DNA of 64,000 bases from assembly GCF_009801115.1 (NCBI RefSeq), contig NZ_VTOL01000010.1, positions 1 to 64,000 on the forward strand. The letters are read 5' to 3'. A program made the translations under genes and the position numbers. Shown here one piece after another: positions 61,239 through 64,000 of the stretch (the first letter of the stretch is position 1; every line of letters starts with the position of its first letter). The notes below the pieces were generated by a model. It was not told the DNA's origin. It saw only the letters and a program-made list of their open reading frames with translations, and did not search any database. The stretch comes from Dyadobacter sp. 3J3. Its GTDB lineage: Bacteria > Bacteroidota > Bacteroidia > Cytophagales > Spirosomataceae.

Positions 61239-61706
61239 ATGGCGTCTAACGGACAATTGATCACAGCATTTTATACAAGTTTTCGCAACAAAGATTACAA
61301 AGGTATGCAGGACTGTTATTCCGAAAATGCCGTTTTCAATGACGAAGTATTTAAAGATCTCAACAGCGGCGAAGTGAAAGCAATGTGGGAAATGCTTTGT
61401 AAATCAGGAAAGGAACTGAGCCTTACTTTCGGCAATATTACAGAAAATGAAACAGGCGGAACGGCGGAATGGACTGCATCATATCTTTTTTCAAAAACTG
61501 GAAAACGGGTAGTCAATAATGTTCAGGCGAAGTTCATTGTAGAAAATAATAAAATTGTAAAACATACCGACGCATTTGACTTTTATATCTGGGCCCAACA
61601 AGCCTTTGGCGTAACAGGACTATTACTTGGCTGGACGTCTTATTTCAGAAATAAAGTTCAAACTACGGCCAGGGAAAATCTGGATAACTTTATGAAAAAG
61701 AACTAA
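61239..61706 (+). CDS. SnoaL/NTF2-like protein
   Basis: A 155-aa protein of the NTF2-like/SnoaL superfamily, which forms a cone-shaped alpha+beta barrel. The opening LITAFYTSFRNKDYKGMQDCYSENAVFNDEVFKDL is the standard first helix-strand unit, and the C-terminal AKFIVENNKIVKHTDAFDFYIWAQQAFG is the usual last strand pair. Members include isomerases, cyclases and ligand binders, and the substrate here is unknown. It lies 40 nt upstream of the DUF2911 gene, on the same strand. Confidence 0.85.
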   Translation: MASNGQLITAFYTSFRNKDYKGMQDCYSENAVFNDEVFKDLNSGEVKAMWEMLCKSGKELSLTFGNITENETGGTAEWTASYLFSKTGKRVVNNVQAKFIVENNKIVKHTDAFDFYIWAQQAFGVTGLLLGWTSYFRNKVQTTARENLDNFMKKN

Positions 61707-61746
61707 ATTATCATTCAATTACTATTCCCAATAATTCTTTCAAAAA

Positions 61747-62298
61747 ATGAAAAAAGCAATTTTACTTTCATCTATGCTTTTCATAGGTGTAATTTCTGCC
61801 AATGCACAGGCATTCAGAGGTCTTGATGCAAGTCCAATGGATAAGGCTTTTTATCCTGACAATTTTTCACACGACCGTAAAGGCGATGACAAAGCACTTG
61901 TTCGTGTGACGTACAGCCGACCGGCTAAAAAGAACCGTGAAGTCATTGGAAAACTTGTTCCATTTGGAAAAGTATGGAGAGTTGGCGCCGATGAGTCAAC
62001 CGAAATCAAATTTTACCAGGATGCAACAATTCAGGGACAAAAAGTTAAAGCAGGTACCTATGCTTTATTCGCAATTCCGGGCGAAACGGAATGGACGATT
62101 ATCCTGAACAAGGATCTGGATTACTGGGGAGCTTACAGCTACAAAGAAGCTGACGACGTGCTAAGAGTAAAAGTGCCAGCAAAAAAGACAGCAGACAATA
62201 TTGAAAATTTCACAATACAGTTTACAAAAGCAGATGCAGGTGCCGTGATGAAATTTGGATGGGAAAATACAGTGGTTGAAACGCCGATTACTTTCTAG
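61747..62298 (+). CDS. DUF2911 domain-containing exported protein
   Basis: A 183-aa protein of the DUF2911 family, common in Bacteroidetes and of unknown function. The signal peptide is MKKAILLSSMLFIGVISANAQ. Family blocks are VRVTYSRPAKKNREVIGKLVPFGKVWRVGADESTEIKF (about 52-90), KVKAGTYALFAIPGETEWTIILNKDLDYWGAYSY (about 98-131) and NFTIQFTKADAG. Predicted to be periplasmic with a beta-rich fold. A very clear terminator follows. Confidence 0.9.
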   Translation: MKKAILLSSMLFIGVISANAQAFRGLDASPMDKAFYPDNFSHDRKGDDKALVRVTYSRPAKKNREVIGKLVPFGKVWRVGADESTEIKFYQDATIQGQKVKAGTYALFAIPGETEWTIILNKDLDYWGAYSYKEADDVLRVKVPAKKTADNIENFTIQFTKADAGAVMKFGWENTVVETPITF

Positions 62299-62304
62299 TT
62301 TTAC

Positions 62305-62356
62305 AAAATAAAAGGCTGTATCAGATAAAAATTTGATACAGCCTTTTATTTTTTGT
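62305..62356. terminator. Terminator between DUF2911 and GH32 genes
   Basis: AAAATAAAAGGCTGTATCA (62305-62323) pairs perfectly with 62334-62352 around a 10-nt loop, with a T-run extending to 62354. It is usable from both directions and lies between convergent genes. Confidence 0.85.
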
Positions 62357-62364
62357 ATGAAAAA

Positions 62365-63942
62365 TTACTCCATAGAAGACTTCATCTCCCAGATATTCAG
62401 GTCTCTGAAAGTCGTTGCTACTTCGGTTGAAAACAATTCGTAACTGACTTTTTCAGAAAGCGGAAAAACAAGATCCGTCATCACCTGATCGCCTCCATTT
62501 GCAAAAACTTCAATATTATTTCTGTCAACCAGAATTCGGATGTAAATATCATCATTAGTATCTGGCAGCGGTACAGATTCAATGCTTGGAAATTTTGGGC
62601 TAAAATCCACATTTCCGCTTTTTGTCCGGTCAATTTTCAGTGTATTATCAATTTTATTGTAGTAAACCAGCGTCTGGTTTTCCCCGTGTTTCAACAGTTT
62701 AATCCCCGCTTGTTCAGCTGAACTTCTTTTGATTACAAACTCGATATCCAGCTTACTGCCAGAAATAGAATTCAAAAGTTTACTACCCGTCACGGCTACT
62801 GAATTTTGTGTTGCCAGAAGCTGTCCGCGATAGGATGTCACTTCTTTTGTTGGAAACGATTTTATCCGGTATTCGCTGTTTTCATTTTTATAAATTGAAA
62901 GCTCTCTTGGTACCGACATCTGTCCTCTAACACCTTTTGACGGTGTAACCGCTGCATATTCCCAGCTATTTTGCCATCCGATCATTATTTTTCGTTTGTC
63001 ACTATCTGGCAGATTGTTGAAAATAATTCCAGCGTAAAAATCTTTTCCATAATCCAGATACAACGGATACTTCAAGGCATCGGGAGTAAACGTTTTTCCA
63101 TCAAAGTTTCCGATAAAATATTGCATCCCGAGATTTCCATTTTGCTGCGGATGTCCACCTGAAACTGTAATGACCCATTTTGTAACGCCCGGTTCATTTT
63201 CAACCGGTAATTCAAAAAGATCAGGACATTCCCAGATTTTACTTTTATCTCCAAATTTGTCCCCGAATTCGCTCAACAAACTCCACGATTTTAGATCCTG
63301 TGAAGCATAAAGCTGCACTTTGAAATCCAGCGGTTTCGCAACAATCATAATCCATTGTTTGGATTGTTCCTGCCAGAAAACTTTTGGGTCGCGAAAATCT
63401 TTCGTGTGTAAATCCAGCAATGGGTTTTTATCATAACGGGTAAATTGTATTCCGTCAAGACTATACGCCATGCTTTGGTTTTGAGAAATTCCCGTACCGC
63501 TACTGTCAATATGCGCCGTATAAATGGCTACCAGAGGAATTTCTCCATCCTTTTTACCCAAACCGGATGTGTTGTTTTTATCAACAACGGCAGTGCCGCT
63601 AAAAAACATAGTACTCGTTCCGTTTCCGTTGGGATAATCCTGCAAAGCAACCGGCTGATGTTCCCATTTCATCATATCCTTACTTGTTGCGTGCCCCCAC
63701 GACATGTGGCCCCAGGTATCTCCTTCCGGGTTATATTGGTAGAAAATGTGATATAAATCATTGTAAAAAACCAGTCCGTTGGGATCATTTGTCCAGTTTT
63801 GAGGTGGTGTAAAATGAAATGCAGGCCGGTAATTCATTGTCTTGGTGGAATCCAATGACTGTGCATTCACCAAAGTAATAGTATGTAACTGACTTATAAT
63901 AAAGGAAATTGTAATAGTTCGAATGGTTTTGAGCATCCTCAT
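62365..63942 (-). CDS. Glycoside hydrolase family 32 (fructan/sucrose hydrolase)
   Basis: Exported GH32 beta-fructosidase, about 525 aa, which releases fructose from levan, inulin or sucrose. The five-bladed propeller carries the nucleophile Asp in NWTNDPNG, the transition-state Asp in DFRDPKVFW and the acid/base Glu in WECPDLFEL. A C-terminal beta-sandwich (about 385-525) has IRILVDRNNIEVFANGG. A signal peptide (TISFIISQLHTITLVNAQ) is visible. The frame is open to 63990 near the window edge; the ATG at 63942 or 63936 gives the best signal peptide. It may belong to a fructan utilisation locus that continues to the right of this window. Confidence 0.92.
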   Translation of the reverse strand: MRMLKTIRTITISFIISQLHTITLVNAQSLDSTKTMNYRPAFHFTPPQNWTNDPNGLVFYNDLYHIFYQYNPEGDTWGHMSWGHATSKDMMKWEHQPVALQDYPNGNGTSTMFFSGTAVVDKNNTSGLGKKDGEIPLVAIYTAHIDSSGTGISQNQSMAYSLDGIQFTRYDKNPLLDLHTKDFRDPKVFWQEQSKQWIMIVAKPLDFKVQLYASQDLKSWSLLSEFGDKFGDKSKIWECPDLFELPVENEPGVTKWVITVSGGHPQQNGNLGMQYFIGNFDGKTFTPDALKYPLYLDYGKDFYAGIIFNNLPDSDKRKIMIGWQNSWEYAAVTPSKGVRGQMSVPRELSIYKNENSEYRIKSFPTKEVTSYRGQLLATQNSVAVTGSKLLNSISGSKLDIEFVIKRSSAEQAGIKLLKHGENQTLVYYNKIDNTLKIDRTKSGNVDFSPKFPSIESVPLPDTNDDIYIRILVDRNNIEVFANGGDQVMTDLVFPLSEKVSYELFSTEVATTFRDLNIWEMKSSME

Positions 63943-64000
63943 AGGTTTAAATGTATTAAGCAGGGTCGATTTCTCTGTTAGTTTAAGCAATTTTTCTTTA

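Overview
The window reads as chromosomal DNA of a gliding-type Bacteroidetes (Bacteroidota), most likely a Cytophagales member such as Dyadobacter or a relative. That is an inference from gene content: a GldC homologue, type III glutamine synthetase, the long insertion-containing form of IspG, TPR-containing sensor kinases, porin/Amt pairing, many DUF families typical of the phylum, and several upstream boxes matching the Bacteroidetes -33/-7 promoter (TTG...TAnnTTTG). I see no rRNA, tRNA, CRISPR array, insertion sequence or prophage. Coding density is high, with strong hairpin terminators between convergent genes.

Layout. 0.2-4 kb: a GH109-like oxidoreductase/glycosidase, a sugar MFS permease and a GHMP sugar kinase form a tight catabolic operon. 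4-14 kb: isoprenoid enzyme IspG, small proteins, a ParDE-type toxin-antitoxin pair, GldC, a DUF4197 protein, CinA, a lone 2-oxoacid dehydrogenase E2, a nucleotidase and an OmpR-type two-component system. The two-component genes are followed by an orphan regulator-box/terminator unit that could be a small RNA. 14-27 kb: fatty-acid desaturase, DUF4159, RsmE, then a nitrogen block (GSII, an acidic unknown protein, GSIII, LTA-synthase-like protein, MtaB, Amt, porin). 27-31 kb: ferredoxin and a LuxC-type acyl-CoA reductase (divergent), an esterase, and a frameshifted CarboxypepD_reg-like gene.

31-38 kb is the most distinctive region. A COG4947-type alpha/beta hydrolase, an ATP-grasp ligase with a long Lys/Ala/Pro tail, a GCS2 carboxylate-amine ligase, a class I glutamine amidotransferase, a divergent ATP-grasp-like protein and a class III aminotransferase lie in a row on one strand. 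Together they look like a pathway making or modifying an amide-linked small metabolite or peptide; the product is unknown.

38-64 kb: aldose epimerase, a class A beta-lactamase-like hydrolase, thioredoxin, DnaE, DUF2461, a second toxin-antitoxin pair, TrpS, PAP2 phosphatase, Prs, L25, YetF-like protein, a 2-hydroxyacid dehydrogenase, PdxA, YicC, a 3-methyladenine glycosylase, a TPR histidine kinase, a methyltransferase, an RND/MMPL exporter, an M28 peptidase, an Anbu-type proteasome homologue, an NTF2-like protein, a DUF2911 protein and a GH32 fructan hydrolase that runs to the right edge. Residue numbers and motif positions were counted by hand and may be off by a residue or two.
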